Of a stretch of DNA of 64,000 bases, positions 23,685 through 32,632 are shown piece after piece. A model generated the notes under the pieces. That model ran no database searches, had not been told where the DNA came from, and saw only the letters and a program-made list of their open reading frames with translations. The first letter of the stretch is position 1, and every line of letters starts with the position of its first letter. This stretch comes from Streptomyces aquilus (GTDB lineage Bacteria; Actinomycetota; Actinomycetes; Streptomycetales; Streptomycetaceae), in the NCBI RefSeq assembly GCF_003955715.1, contig NZ_CP034463.1, positions 1,488,001 through 1,552,000 on the forward strand, read 5' to 3'. Position numbers and translations under genes: made by a program.

Positions 23685-25628
23685 TCAGTGCGGTGCGGGT
23701 GCGGAGAGTATGTGCAGCCGCAGCGCGAGCTGGATCTCCAGCGCGCGGGCGGGGCTCTGCCAGTCGTCGCCGAGGAGACGGCCGATGCGCTCCAGGCGCT
23801 GGGCGACGGTGTTCACATGGACGTGCAGTTCGTCCTTGGTGCGGGCCGGGCTCATGCCGCAGGCGAAGTAGGCGTCGAGGGTGCGCAGCAGATCCGTGCC
23901 GCGTCGTTCGTCGTACGAGACGACCTGGCCGATCGTGCGGTCGACGAAGCCGGTGATGTCGCGGTCGCCGGCCAGCAGCAGGCCCAGGAACCCGAAGTCC
24001 TCGGCGGCCGCGCCGTCCCCGGTGCGGCCGAGGAGCCGCAGCGCGTCGAGGCAGCGCCGGCCCTCCTCGTAGGCGGCGGTCACGGTGTCCGGGCGGCTGG
24101 CCAGGTCCTCAACGGGGGCGGAGGCGCCGACGGTGACGGCCTCGTGGACGGCCGTGCCGAGGTGGCGGGCGGTGCGGCGGGCCAGGGCGGTCGCGGTGTC
24201 GCCGGGTTTCAGGGGGAGCAGCAGGACGGTGCCGCCGTCGCGGGCGGCGGCCAGGCCGTGCCGGGTGGCGGCGAGGTGGGAGGCGGCGGACCACAGGCGT
24301 CTGCGGGCGTCGGCCTCCTGCTCGGCGTCGGCGGTGGTGCCGTCGAGGCGGGCGGCGAGGACCACATGGGTGGCGTCGAGGTCGGCGTGCAGGCGGGAGG
24401 CGCGCTCGCGCAGGAGGCGGGGGTCGCGGTCGCGGGCGTCGAGGAGGTCGTCGAGGAGCTCGCCGCGAACGCGTTGTTCTGCCTCGGCGGCGGAGCGTCT
24501 GGCGAGCAGGAGCAGCGAGGTGACCATCGCCGCGCGCTCCAGGGTGAGCTGGTCTACGGGGTCGAGTCCGGGGTGGCCGTGCAGGACGAGCGCGCCGAGG
24601 AGTTCACCGCCTGCGGCGACGGCGGCGATCCAGTCGTCGCCGTGCCGTACCGCGTGTCCTTCGGCGCGGGAGGTCTCCAGGGCGTCGGCCGGTGCGGCGC
24701 CGGCGTCCAGGAACTCGACCGTGCCGTGCAGGACCTCGGCGACGGCCGCCGCCACGTCGTGCACCCCGCCGCCGCGCAGGACGAGTTCGGCGAGCCGGTC
24801 GTGGACGTCGGAGGCGCGTTCGATGACACCGCTGCGGTCGCGGATGATCTCGTTGGCCCGCTCCAGGTCGGCGAGGGCCGAGCGGGTCTCGGTGAGGAGG
24901 TTCGCGGTGTCGATGGCGGCCGCGGCCAGCGCGGCGAAGGAGCCGAGCAGCGCGATCTGCTCCCGCTCGAAGACCCGGGCACGCCGGTCGGCGGCGAACA
25001 GCACCCCGATGACGTGGTCCCCCAGCGTCAGCGGCACGCCGAGGATCGCCACCAGGCCTTCGTCCCGCACCCCGGCGTCGATGGTGCGGGTGTGCTGGAA
25101 GCGGTCGTCCTTGAAGTAGTCGTCGGTGACATAGGGGCGGGCGGTCTGCGCGACGAGGCCGCCGAGCCCCTCCCCCATGCCGAGCCGCAGCTGCTGGAAA
25201 CGGGCGGCGACGGAGCCCTCGGTGACCCGCATGTAGGTGTCGCCCCGGGCCGGATCGTTGAGGCTGAGGTAGGCGACGTCCGTGTTGAGCAGCGACCGGG
25301 CGCGCTGGACGATCGCCCGCAGCACGGCGTCCAGGTCGCGCAGTCCCGCCAGGTCGTGCGCCGTCTCGAAGAGCGCGGACAGCTCGGCCTCGCGGCGGCG
25401 CCTGCCCTCCAGCTCCGAGCGCACGCGCAGCGCGACCAGCTTGGCCTCCTCCAGCGCGGCGATCCGCTCGGCGGGGTGTCCCTCGGCGCGGGCGAGCAGC
25501 ACCGGCTGCTCGTAGGCGTCGGCGGACGCGCCCCGGGCCAGCAGGGCGAGGAACGGGGCCTCGGCGCTGCCGGTCGGGCGTTCGGCGGACTGCACGTGAT
25601 CGCGGGACATGCTCACAGGATTCCTCAT
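23685..25628 (-). CDS. GAF domain/PucR-type helix-turn-helix transcriptional regulator
   Basis: 647 residues. A GAF domain spans about 85-230 (DLDAVLRAIVQRARSLLNTD, GLGGLVAQTARPYVTDDYF, GVLFAADRRARVF), followed by a coiled region, a central GGDEF-like module, and the C-terminal PucR/CdaR helix-turn-helix (DLLRTLDAYFACGMSPARTK, HVHVNTVAQRLERIGRLLG). Such proteins sense small molecules and activate catabolic genes. It lies 50 bases downstream of the dehydrogenase on the same strand, pointing to control of that gene and the MHS transporter. ATG 25628 is preferred; ATG 25610 is an alternative. Confidence 0.8.
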   Translation of the reverse strand: MRNPVSMSRDHVQSAERPTGSAEAPFLALLARGASADAYEQPVLLARAEGHPAERIAALEEAKLVALRVRSELEGRRRREAELSALFETAHDLAGLRDLDAVLRAIVQRARSLLNTDVAYLSLNDPARGDTYMRVTEGSVAARFQQLRLGMGEGLGGLVAQTARPYVTDDYFKDDRFQHTRTIDAGVRDEGLVAILGVPLTLGDHVIGVLFAADRRARVFEREQIALLGSFAALAAAAIDTANLLTETRSALADLERANEIIRDRSGVIERASDVHDRLAELVLRGGGVHDVAAAVAEVLHGTVEFLDAGAAPADALETSRAEGHAVRHGDDWIAAVAAGGELLGALVLHGHPGLDPVDQLTLERAAMVTSLLLLARRSAAEAEQRVRGELLDDLLDARDRDPRLLRERASRLHADLDATHVVLAARLDGTTADAEQEADARRRLWSAASHLAATRHGLAAARDGGTVLLLPLKPGDTATALARRTARHLGTAVHEAVTVGASAPVEDLASRPDTVTAAYEEGRRCLDALRLLGRTGDGAAAEDFGFLGLLLAGDRDITGFVDRTIGQVVSYDERRGTDLLRTLDAYFACGMSPARTKDELHVHVNTVAQRLERIGRLLGDDWQSPARALEIQLALRLHILSAPAPH

Positions 25629-25678
25629 CGCACGCTCACCTCGTCAGCCCTGTGGAAAACCCCGGAGGGCCGCACGGC

Positions 25679-26479
25679 TCAGTGCGCCGTCCAGCCCCCG
25701 TCCAGCACCAGGGACGTGCCGGTCACGAACGAGGCGTGCGGGCCGCACAGATACGCGACGGCGTCGGCGACCTCCGCCGGCTCGATGAGCCGCTTGACCG
25801 CGCTGTCCTGGAGGAGCACCTCGGTCAGGACGCGCTCCTCGGGGATGCCGTGCGCCCGTGCCTGGTCGACGAGCTGCTTCTCGACCAGGGGGGTGCGCAC
25901 ATAGGCGGGGTTCACGCAGTTGGAGGTGACCCCGTGCGGGGCGCCTTCCAGGGCGGCCGTCTTGGACAGGCCCTCCAGGCCGTGCTTGGCGGCCACGTAC
26001 GCCGACTTGAAGGCGGAGGCGCGCAGTCCGTGCACCGAGGAGATGTTGACGATGCGGCCCCAGCCCTGTCCGTACATGTGCGGCAGGGCGCCCCGCACGA
26101 GCCGGAACGGGGCCTCCAGCATCACGGTGAGCACCGTGTGGAAGACGTCGGGCGGGAACTCCTCGATGGGGCGCACCAGTTGCAGCCCGGCGTTGTTGAC
26201 CAGGACGTCGGTCCCGGCGGCGGCGAGTTCGGCGGCGTCCAGGTCGGTGAGGTCGAGGACGTGCGGTTCGACGGCGCCCGCGAGGTCGCGGGCCGCGTCG
26301 ACGAGTTCCTCCAGCCCCGCGGCGTCCCGGTCCACCGCTCTCACCTTCGCGCCGGCCGCGGCCAGCCGCAGCACGCAGGCGCGCCCGATGCCGCCGGCGG
26401 CGCCGGTGACGAGGGCGGTGCGGCCGCCGAGGTCGAGCGTGGGGGCGTGGGGGGCCGGGAGGGCGCGCGCAGCTGTCAT
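25679..26479 (-). CDS. 3-hydroxybutyrate dehydrogenase (short-chain dehydrogenase/reductase)
   Basis: 266 residues. Classical SDR motifs: the NAD-binding TGAAGGIG at 25-32, NNAG at 95-98, catalytic Ser 147/148 in NISSVHG, Tyr161 and Lys165 in YVAAK. The run SVHGLRASAFKSAYVAAKHG and the C-terminal FVTGTSLVLDGGW are typical of HBDH, which oxidises 3-hydroxybutyrate to acetoacetate. It is followed by its likely regulator, with the MHS transporter beyond. Substrate is inferred from similarity and neighbours. Confidence 0.8.
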   Translation of the reverse strand: MTAARALPAPHAPTLDLGGRTALVTGAAGGIGRACVLRLAAAGAKVRAVDRDAAGLEELVDAARDLAGAVEPHVLDLTDLDAAELAAAGTDVLVNNAGLQLVRPIEEFPPDVFHTVLTVMLEAPFRLVRGALPHMYGQGWGRIVNISSVHGLRASAFKSAYVAAKHGLEGLSKTAALEGAPHGVTSNCVNPAYVRTPLVEKQLVDQARAHGIPEERVLTEVLLQDSAVKRLIEPAEVADAVAYLCGPHASFVTGTSLVLDGGWTAH

Positions 26480-26533
26480 GACACGACCCTAGGCAGCCGC
26501 CGCACCTCACCCCATGTGGCCGCAGCCCATACT

Positions 26534-27013
26534 TCAGCCGGTTCCAGTGGGGTCGAACCATGTGGGTGCGTCCGCCAGGGCCTGCTTGATGCGGAACTTC
26601 CCGAACTCGTTCAGCTCCGGCAGGGCGTCCACGTCGAACCAGCCCACCTCCAGCGACTCGTCGTCGTTGACCCGGGCGTCGCCCCCGACGGCACGGCAGC
26701 GCACGGTGATGTCCATGTACTGGCAGACGTCACCGTTGGGGTAGGTGATCGGCTCCAGCGCCTGGACGAGGACGATCCGCTCGGCGACGCAGCGCACCGC
26801 CGTCTCCTCGAACACCTCGCGCACCGCGCAGGCGGCGGGCTGCTCCCCCGGCTCCGGGATGCCGCCGATCAGCGACCACCGTCGGGTGTCGGAGCGGCGG
26901 TTCAGCAGCACTCTGCCCTCGCCGTCGAAGACGACGGCGGCGACCCCGGGGAGCCACAGCAGCTGGTGACCGACGGAGGCACGGAGATCACGGATGAAGT
27001 CGGGAGTAGCCAT
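26534..27013 (-). CDS. Nudix hydrolase
   Basis: 159 residues. A full Nudix box (GGIPEPGEQPAACAVREVFEETAV, about 50-73) supplies the metal-binding REVFEE helix that cleaves nucleoside-diphosphate derivatives. LLWLPGVAAVVFDGEGRVLL precedes it as usual. Substrate unknown; this subgroup in Streptomyces is usually annotated only as NUDIX. It lies between lnt (9 bases upstream on the same strand) and the dehydrogenase. Confidence 0.88.
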   Translation of the reverse strand: MATPDFIRDLRASVGHQLLWLPGVAAVVFDGEGRVLLNRRSDTRRWSLIGGIPEPGEQPAACAVREVFEETAVRCVAERIVLVQALEPITYPNGDVCQYMDITVRCRAVGGDARVNDDESLEVGWFDVDALPELNEFGKFRIKQALADAPTWFDPTGTG

Positions 27014-27022
27014 GCCCCGACC

Positions 27023-28633
27023 CTAACTGTCCGCTTCCACCCGCCTGTTGCGCACGCGCGCGGAGATCGCCCAGCCCAGCCCGCCCGCGGCCACCAGGAC
27101 CAGCAGCATTTCGGGCAGGGTGCCGAACTTCGTGGCCGGGGTCTCGGAGGACCGCAGGGGCACCTTCTGCACGAGGGAGTCGGCGACGAACATGCCGGTC
27201 TTCTGGGTGATCCGCCCGTCCGGCATGATGATCGCGCTGACGCCGCTGGTGACCGGAACGGTCACGGTCCGGCTGTGCTCGACGGCGCGCACGCGGGACA
27301 TGGCGAGCTGCTGGTAGGTCATCTCGCTGCGGTCGAAGGTGGCGTTGTTGCTGGGCACGGAGATCAGCTGGGCGCCGTCGGTGACCTCGGAGCGCACGGT
27401 CCAGTCGAAGGCCGCCTCGTAGCAGGTGACCAGGCCGACCTTGGCGCCGGCCATGGTGAACACACCCGGTTCGGTGCCGCGGCTGAAGTCCTGGCGGACC
27501 ATCGAGGTCCAGTCGCTGTTGATCGCGCCGATGAGCGAGCGCAGCGGGAGGTACTCGCCGAAGGGCTGGATCTGCCGCTTGTCGTAGGTGTCGGTCGGGC
27601 CCTTCACCGGGTCCCACAGGATCTGCTCGTTGTAGAGCTTGCCGTCGCGCTCGACGACGCCGCCGACCGAGATCGGCACGCCGATCGCCTTGGCGGCACC
27701 GTCGATGACGGCGCGCGCGTCGGAGTTGGCGAACGGGTCGACGTCGGAGGAGTTCTCCGGCCACAGCACGAAGTCGGGCTTGGGCACCTTGCCGGCCCTG
27801 ACCTTCGCGGCCAGCCGCTCGGTCTCCCGCGCGTGGTAGTCGAGGACGGCACGCCGCTGGGCGTTGAAGTCGAGGCCCGCGCGGGGCACGTTGCCCTGGA
27901 TGAGGGCGACGGTCACGGTGCCGTTCTCCGCCTTGTCGCTGACCAGCGGGCGGGCGGCCAGCGCCCCGAGGACGGGGACGACGAGGCTCAGCAGGGCGAC
28001 CGCGGCGGCCGACCTGCGTATCTCCTGGCCACGGCGCTTGGCGACGGCGACGCGGACGACGTCGTAGAGCCCGAAACCGCACAGGACGACCGCGAAGCCG
28101 AGCACCGGGGTGCCGCCCACCGCGGCCAGCGGCAGGAAGACGCCGTCGGCCTGGCCGAAGGCGATCTTGCCCCAGGGGAAGCCGTTGAACGGCACACGCG
28201 CGCGTGCCGCCTCGCCGGCGATCCACAGGGCCGCCGACCACAGCGGGGCGCCGGGCAGCTTCGACACCGTGGCGATGCCCGCGCCGACCAGCGCGACGAA
28301 GATCGCCTCGATCGCCACCAGCGCGATCCAGGGCCCGGGGCCGACCTCCACGCCGGTCCACACCAGCAGCGGCAGCAGGAAGCCGAGGCCGAAGAGGTAG
28401 CCGAGGCCCAGGCCCGCCTTCCAGCTGCGGCCGCGCAGCACCCAGCCGAAGACGCCGAAGGCGGGAAGCGCGAGCCACCACAGGGTGCGGGGCGGGAAGC
28501 TGACGTAGAGGAGCACTCCGGAGAGCGCGGCGGCGAGGGCCGGGACGAAGCGCACGAGGCGGGCCCCGCGCGGGGCGGCGGCGAGCGGCTGAGCCTGGTC
28601 CGACTCGTCCACGGATGTTGCGGTGACGGTCAC
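27023..28633 (-). CDS. lnt: Apolipoprotein N-acyltransferase
   Basis: 536 residues. Six or so N-terminal TM helices (about 28-225) are followed by a nitrilase-fold domain with the Lnt triad: E293 in WPENSSD, K352 in TYDKRQIQPFGEYLP and C404 in VTCYEAAFD. A last TM helix lies near the C-terminus. Lnt adds the third acyl chain to the N-terminal Cys of lipoproteins; actinomycetes often have two copies. GTG 28633 is chosen since MTVTATSV leads into the first TM helix at normal length; longer readings upstream lack support. Confidence 0.9.
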   Translation of the reverse strand: MTVTATSVDESDQAQPLAAAPRGARLVRFVPALAAALSGVLLYVSFPPRTLWWLALPAFGVFGWVLRGRSWKAGLGLGYLFGLGFLLPLLVWTGVEVGPGPWIALVAIEAIFVALVGAGIATVSKLPGAPLWSAALWIAGEAARARVPFNGFPWGKIAFGQADGVFLPLAAVGGTPVLGFAVVLCGFGLYDVVRVAVAKRRGQEIRRSAAAVALLSLVVPVLGALAARPLVSDKAENGTVTVALIQGNVPRAGLDFNAQRRAVLDYHARETERLAAKVRAGKVPKPDFVLWPENSSDVDPFANSDARAVIDGAAKAIGVPISVGGVVERDGKLYNEQILWDPVKGPTDTYDKRQIQPFGEYLPLRSLIGAINSDWTSMVRQDFSRGTEPGVFTMAGAKVGLVTCYEAAFDWTVRSEVTDGAQLISVPSNNATFDRSEMTYQQLAMSRVRAVEHSRTVTVPVTSGVSAIIMPDGRITQKTGMFVADSLVQKVPLRSSETPATKFGTLPEMLLVLVAAGGLGWAISARVRNRRVEADS

Positions 28634-28903
28634 TCCGGGAGTGTACGGCGGGTGACCTGGGCACCGACAGCGCGGTCCACATGGCAGCACGGCCACCGGC
28701 CCCGCTCCGCCGACCCGTGCCACATCCGTCCTGCACAACTCGTCCACAAACCGTCCATCAGCGGTTACGGTGTGCCGGAGCCTTTGTCGCGCGGCCGGTC
28801 AGGCGGCGGTGCGACGGCGTGCGGTCGGTCAGGCGGCCGTACGAGCGGGCCCGGCACAGGTCGTGGGGAGACCGGTTCGGGGGGTCTGGTGGGATCCACG
28901 GGG

Positions 28904-29974
28904 ATGACGTCTGCGTCCGGTCCTGGGGAGGACGGCGACAGACGAAACGTTTCTGACGCGGCGGGTGTCGTGGTGCTGGGGGCCTGCGCCGTGTGGGCCC
29001 TGGTCACGGCGGCCGTGCACGACGGCCGTCCCGAGGGCGTGCTGCTCGCGGTCCTCGCGGTGGCCGCCGGATACGCGGCGGGCCGTATCAGCGGCGCGCT
29101 CCTGCCGGTCGCGGCGCTGTGCGCGGCGGCGTCGACCGGGGTCGGCCTGGTGGTGGCCACCCCCCGGCTGTCCCCCGGGCCCGAGATCGTCGCACCGCTC
29201 GGTCACGCCGGCGGCACCGCGGCCGTGCTGACCCTGTCCACGGGTGCCGCGTGTTGTGCCGCGTGGGCCGCGCGCACCCCGGCACGGCGGCTCGCGTTGC
29301 GCGGTGCGGCCGCAGGCATCGTCGTGACGGCCGGGATCCTCGGCTCGGTCGGTGGCTGTTTCGCGAGCGCCGCGGTGCTGCTGGCCTCGCTCGCCGCCGG
29401 CCGGATGCGCGGCCACCGGGGCGCGGGCTTCGCCGGGCTGGCTCTGACGGCGGCTCTCACCACGGCGCTGCCCTGGGCGGTCGCCGGGAAGGCGCTGCCG
29501 GAGGGGCTCACCGTGTCGCTGGAGGGCCAGCTGACCCGGCACCGGATCGACCTGTGGCACGACGCCCTGCACCTGGCGCACCACGACGCCGCGCTGGGCG
29601 TGGGCCCCGGCCGCTTCGGCGAGGTCAGCGCCACCGCGACCCGCACCCTGCTGTCCGACGGCAAGCCGCACTCGGCATCGCTGCAGCAGGCGGCGGAACA
29701 GGGAGTCGTCGGTGTGCTCCTGCTGGCCGGGGTGTTCTGCTGGATGCTCTACACGCTGTGGCGCTCCCGGCGTCCGGCACCGGTCGTGCTCACCGCCGGG
29801 GCGGCGCTGACGGTGCTCGCGGCGATCGCCTCGGTGGGCAACGCCCTCAGCTTCACGACGGTGTCTGTCGGCGCCGGACTGCTGGCGGGACTGGCCACGG
29901 CCCGTCCGCTCACGGACGAGTCACCGCTTCGGGAGGCGGAGGTACGCCCCGCGGGCGGCCGACTGGCTCCGTGA
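28904..29974 (+). CDS. Polytopic membrane protein, O-antigen ligase (WzyC)-like C-terminal part
   Basis: 356 residues with eight or more hydrophobic segments. The periplasmic-type loop near residues 215-265 (RIDLWHDALHLAHHDAALGVGPGRFG, then HSASLQQAAEQGVVGVLLLAG) has the layout of O-antigen ligase/polymerase family proteins: helix, G-x-G-P-G-x-F, then H-N/S-x-x-L-Q-x-x-x-E-x-G. It is shorter than most members. ATG 28904 is taken because it has GGGG upstream and a hydrophobic segment begins 20 residues later. It is convergent with the next gene, with two bases between the stops. Confidence 0.6.
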   Translation: MTSASGPGEDGDRRNVSDAAGVVVLGACAVWALVTAAVHDGRPEGVLLAVLAVAAGYAAGRISGALLPVAALCAAASTGVGLVVATPRLSPGPEIVAPLGHAGGTAAVLTLSTGAACCAAWAARTPARRLALRGAAAGIVVTAGILGSVGGCFASAAVLLASLAAGRMRGHRGAGFAGLALTAALTTALPWAVAGKALPEGLTVSLEGQLTRHRIDLWHDALHLAHHDAALGVGPGRFGEVSATATRTLLSDGKPHSASLQQAAEQGVVGVLLLAGVFCWMLYTLWRSRRPAPVVLTAGAALTVLAAIASVGNALSFTTVSVGAGLLAGLATARPLTDESPLREAEVRPAGGRLAP

Positions 29975-29976
29975 CC

Positions 29977-30522
29977 TCAGTGCGCCGCACCGGGCGTCCG
30001 CGGCCGCAGCCGGTCCCGGATGATCTGTACGGCGGCCTCGGCGTCGTCCACGGTGATCGTGAACGTGTGTCCGTCCCACAGGCTCAGCCGGACGCCCTCA
30101 CCACGGCGGACGACGACGGCGGTGCCCTTCTCGGGCCGCCAGCGGTAGCCCCAGCCGCCCCAGTGCCGCGGGGTGACATGCGGGTCGACCTCGGCGCCGG
30201 CCACCGACGACAGGGGGATGCGGCGGCGCGGCAGGCCGATGTGGCCGCAGCGCACCTCCAGGGACTCCTCGTCGACCTTCAGGGCGACGTGCACGAACGC
30301 GAGCGTGCCGAACAGGACCAGCAGTCCGGCCGCGATGCAGCCGACGACGGCCATCGCGAGCGGGGCGATGCCGGTGGTCCAGGCCGAGTCGACGGCCAGT
30401 TCGATGCCGAGCGCCAGGCACGCGGCGCCGACGAGCGCCAGCAGCCACTGGAACCGGTTGGTGGCCCGTCCGGTCCAGACAGGGGGATGCGGCACGTTCT
30501 CGCCGTGGGGGTGGTCCCTCAT
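29977..30522 (-). CDS. Small membrane protein of PH-domain type, function unknown
   Basis: 181 residues: a short cytoplasmic start, two TM helices (about 24-45 and 52-76), then a beta-rich soluble domain (VDEESLEVRCGHIGLPRRRIPLSSVAGAEV, KGTAVVVRRGEGVRLSL, TITVDDAEAAVQIIRDRL) that looks like a bacterial PH-like domain. Conserved in Streptomyces as far as can be judged, without known function. Confidence 0.6.
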   Translation of the reverse strand: MRDHPHGENVPHPPVWTGRATNRFQWLLALVGAACLALGIELAVDSAWTTGIAPLAMAVVGCIAAGLLVLFGTLAFVHVALKVDEESLEVRCGHIGLPRRRIPLSSVAGAEVDPHVTPRHWGGWGYRWRPEKGTAVVVRRGEGVRLSLWDGHTFTITVDDAEAAVQIIRDRLRPRTPGAAH

Positions 30523-30571
30523 GCCTATGAGGTTACTCAGGTTTCGCCGCGCGGGTAGCGCGTCGCGGAGA

Positions 30572-30610
30572 GTGACCGGTTCGGGAAGGGCCTTTCTCCG
30601 CCCCGGTCAC
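30572..30610. repeat. Inverted repeat overlapping the racemase stop codon
   Basis: GTGACCGG at 30572-30579 and CCGGTCAC at 30603-30610 are perfect 8-base arms with a 23-base spacer. It could fold in the racemase mRNA near its stop, acting as a weak terminator. Confidence 0.35.
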
Positions 30611-31392
30611 CGGGCGGGGGTGACCGCCTGGAGGAACCTTCCTTCTTCGTACGTCAGGGCAGTGTCCGGCAGGGCTTCCTGGCGTCCGCTGAGCAGGACG
30701 GTGAGCGTGCCGTCCGCGGCGGTGTCCGGCGCGGGGGCCGCGCCGATGCGGCGCAGGGCCTGGGCCGCCACGGCTCCGGCCGTGCCGTGCAGGATCAGCG
30801 GCGGGCGGCCGGGCTGCTGGACGGCCGCCCGGATGCGTTCGGCGACCAGTTCGTAGTTGGTGCAGCCGAGGACGACGGTCGTGACGTCCTCCGGCGTGAG
30901 CGCGGCCGCGGCGGCGACCGCGACGTCGACGGCCGCCTCGTCGGCGTGGTGCACGGCGTCCGCGAGCCCGGGGCAGGGCACCTCCGTGACGTCCACGCCG
31001 ACGGCGAACTGCTCGATCAGGCCGCGCTGGTAGGCGCTCCCGGTCGTGGCGGGGGTCGCCCAGATGGCGACGTGGCCGCCCCCGGCCGCGGCCGGCTTGA
31101 TCGCCGGGACGGTGCCGATGATCGGCAGGTCCGGCTCGAAGCGGGCGCGCAGGGCGGGCAGGGAGTGCACGGACGCGGTGTTGCAGGCGACGATCAGGAC
31201 ATCGGGCGTGTGCTCGGCGGCGGCCGCGGCGACGGCCAGGGCCCGCTCGGTGATGTCCTCGGGGGTCCGCGGCCCCCACGGCATGCCGTCGGGGTCCCAG
31301 GACAGGACGAGATCCGCGTCGGGCCGCAGCCGGCGTACCGCGGCGGCGGCGGGGAGGAGGCCGAGTCCGGAGTCCATGAGCGCGATCTTCAC
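30607..31392 (-). CDS. Aspartate/glutamate racemase family protein (MurI-like)
   Basis: 261 residues. The two catalytic cysteines of the family are present: ACNTAS in the first half and LGCTNYE in the second, with the N-terminal MDSGLGLLPA corresponding to the MDSGIGGL of glutamate racemase. It would interconvert L- and D-glutamate for peptidoglycan or act on a related amino acid. Sequence around the N-terminus deviates from MurI, so it may be a paralogue and not the essential racemase. GTG 31392 lies 57 bases from the divergent glycosyltransferase. Confidence 0.72.
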   Translation of the reverse strand: MKIALMDSGLGLLPAAAAVRRLRPDADLVLSWDPDGMPWGPRTPEDITERALAVAAAAAEHTPDVLIVACNTASVHSLPALRARFEPDLPIIGTVPAIKPAAAGGGHVAIWATPATTGSAYQRGLIEQFAVGVDVTEVPCPGLADAVHHADEAAVDVAVAAAAALTPEDVTTVVLGCTNYELVAERIRAAVQQPGRPPLILHGTAGAVAAQALRRIGAAPAPDTAADGTLTVLLSGRQEALPDTALTYEEGRFLQAVTPAR

Positions 31393-31449
31393 CCGGCCAC
31401 GATAGACGATGAGCCCTTCCGGGCCGCCGCCGTGGGGCAGACTGCGCCC

Positions 31450-32625
31450 GTGAGCGCCATCGCGTGGACCGCCGCCGTATCCCTCACCGCCTGGCTGTGG
31501 CTGTTGCTCTGCCAGGGCTTCTTCTGGCGCACGGACGTCAGGCTCCCCGCACGGCGGGAGCCGGACGACTGGCCGTCGGTCTGTGTCGTCGTGCCCGCGC
31601 GCGACGAGGCCGAGGTGCTGCCCGCGAGCCTGCCCTCGCTGCTCGCCCAGGACTATCCGGGACGGGCCGAGATCTTCCTCGTCGACGACGGCAGTACGGA
31701 CGGCACGGGAGAACTCGCCCGGGAGCTGTCCCGGCGGCACGGCGGGCTGCCGCTGACGGTCGGCTCGCCGGGTGAACCGCCCGCGGGCTGGACCGGCAAG
31801 CTCTGGGCGGTGCGCCACGGCATCGGCCTGGCACGCGCGCGTGACCCCGAGTACCTGCTCCTGACGGACGCCGACATCGCGCACACCCCCGACAGCCTGC
31901 GCGGTCTGGTCGCGGCGGCGCGCACCGGCGGGTTCGACGTCGTGTCCCAGATGGCCCGGCTCCGGGTGGAGAGCACCTGGGAGCGCCTGGTCGTGCCGGC
32001 CTTCGTCTACTTCTTCGCCCAGCTGTACCCGTTCCGCCGGATCGGGAAGAAGGGGTCGCGTACGGCGGCCGCGGCGGGCGGCTGTGTGCTGCTGCGCGCC
32101 GACGCCGCCGAGCGGGCGCGGATCCCGGACGCGATCCGGCACGCCGTGATCGACGACGTGGCACTGGCGCGGGCGGTCAAGGGCGCGGGGGGTCACATCT
32201 GGCTGGGCCTGGCGGAGCGGGTGGACAGCGTGCGGCCGTATCCGCGACTGCACGACCTGTGGCGCATGGTGTCGCGCAGCGCCTACGCGCAGCTGCGGCA
32301 CAGCCTCCTGGTGCTGACCGGCACGGTGGCGGGACTGGCCCTGGTCTATCTGGTGCCGCCCGTGGCGCTGGTCGCGGGGCTCGTGGCGGGCGACGCCACG
32401 GCGGCCGTCCTCGGCGGTGCCGCGTGGCTGGTGATGACGGGGACGTACGTGCCGATGCTCCGCTACTACCGGCAGCCGCTGTGGCTCGCGCCGCTGCTGC
32501 CGTTCACGGCGTTCCTCTATCTGCTGATGACGGTCGACTCCGCGGTGCAGCACTACCGGGGGCGCGGTGCGGCCTGGAAGGGCCGCACCTACGCACGTCC
32601 GGACACCGTCACCGAAGAGGGGTGA
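31450..32625 (+). CDS. HpnB-like membrane glycosyltransferase (family 2)
   Basis: 391 residues. One N-terminal TM helix, a GT2 domain (SVCVVVPARDEAEVLPASL, FLVDDGSTDGTGELA, the DxD-like LLLTDADIAH, VIDDVALARAVK), and three C-terminal TM helices. The segment GWTGKLWAVRHG and overall length match hopene-associated glycosyltransferase HpnB. No other hopanoid genes are in the window, so the acceptor is uncertain. GTG 31450 leads straight into the first helix. Confidence 0.75.
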   Translation: MSAIAWTAAVSLTAWLWLLLCQGFFWRTDVRLPARREPDDWPSVCVVVPARDEAEVLPASLPSLLAQDYPGRAEIFLVDDGSTDGTGELARELSRRHGGLPLTVGSPGEPPAGWTGKLWAVRHGIGLARARDPEYLLLTDADIAHTPDSLRGLVAAARTGGFDVVSQMARLRVESTWERLVVPAFVYFFAQLYPFRRIGKKGSRTAAAAGGCVLLRADAAERARIPDAIRHAVIDDVALARAVKGAGGHIWLGLAERVDSVRPYPRLHDLWRMVSRSAYAQLRHSLLVLTGTVAGLALVYLVPPVALVAGLVAGDATAAVLGGAAWLVMTGTYVPMLRYYRQPLWLAPLLPFTAFLYLLMTVDSAVQHYRGRGAAWKGRTYARPDTVTEEG

Positions 32626-32632
32626 GGGTGGG

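Noticed and set aside
25652..29974. A 1440-codon open frame on the plus strand
   Set aside because: Only its last part (from ATG 28904) looks like protein; the rest is antisense to the dehydrogenase, Nudix and lnt genes and has low-complexity Gly/Asp/Arg composition typical of GC-rich shadow frames.
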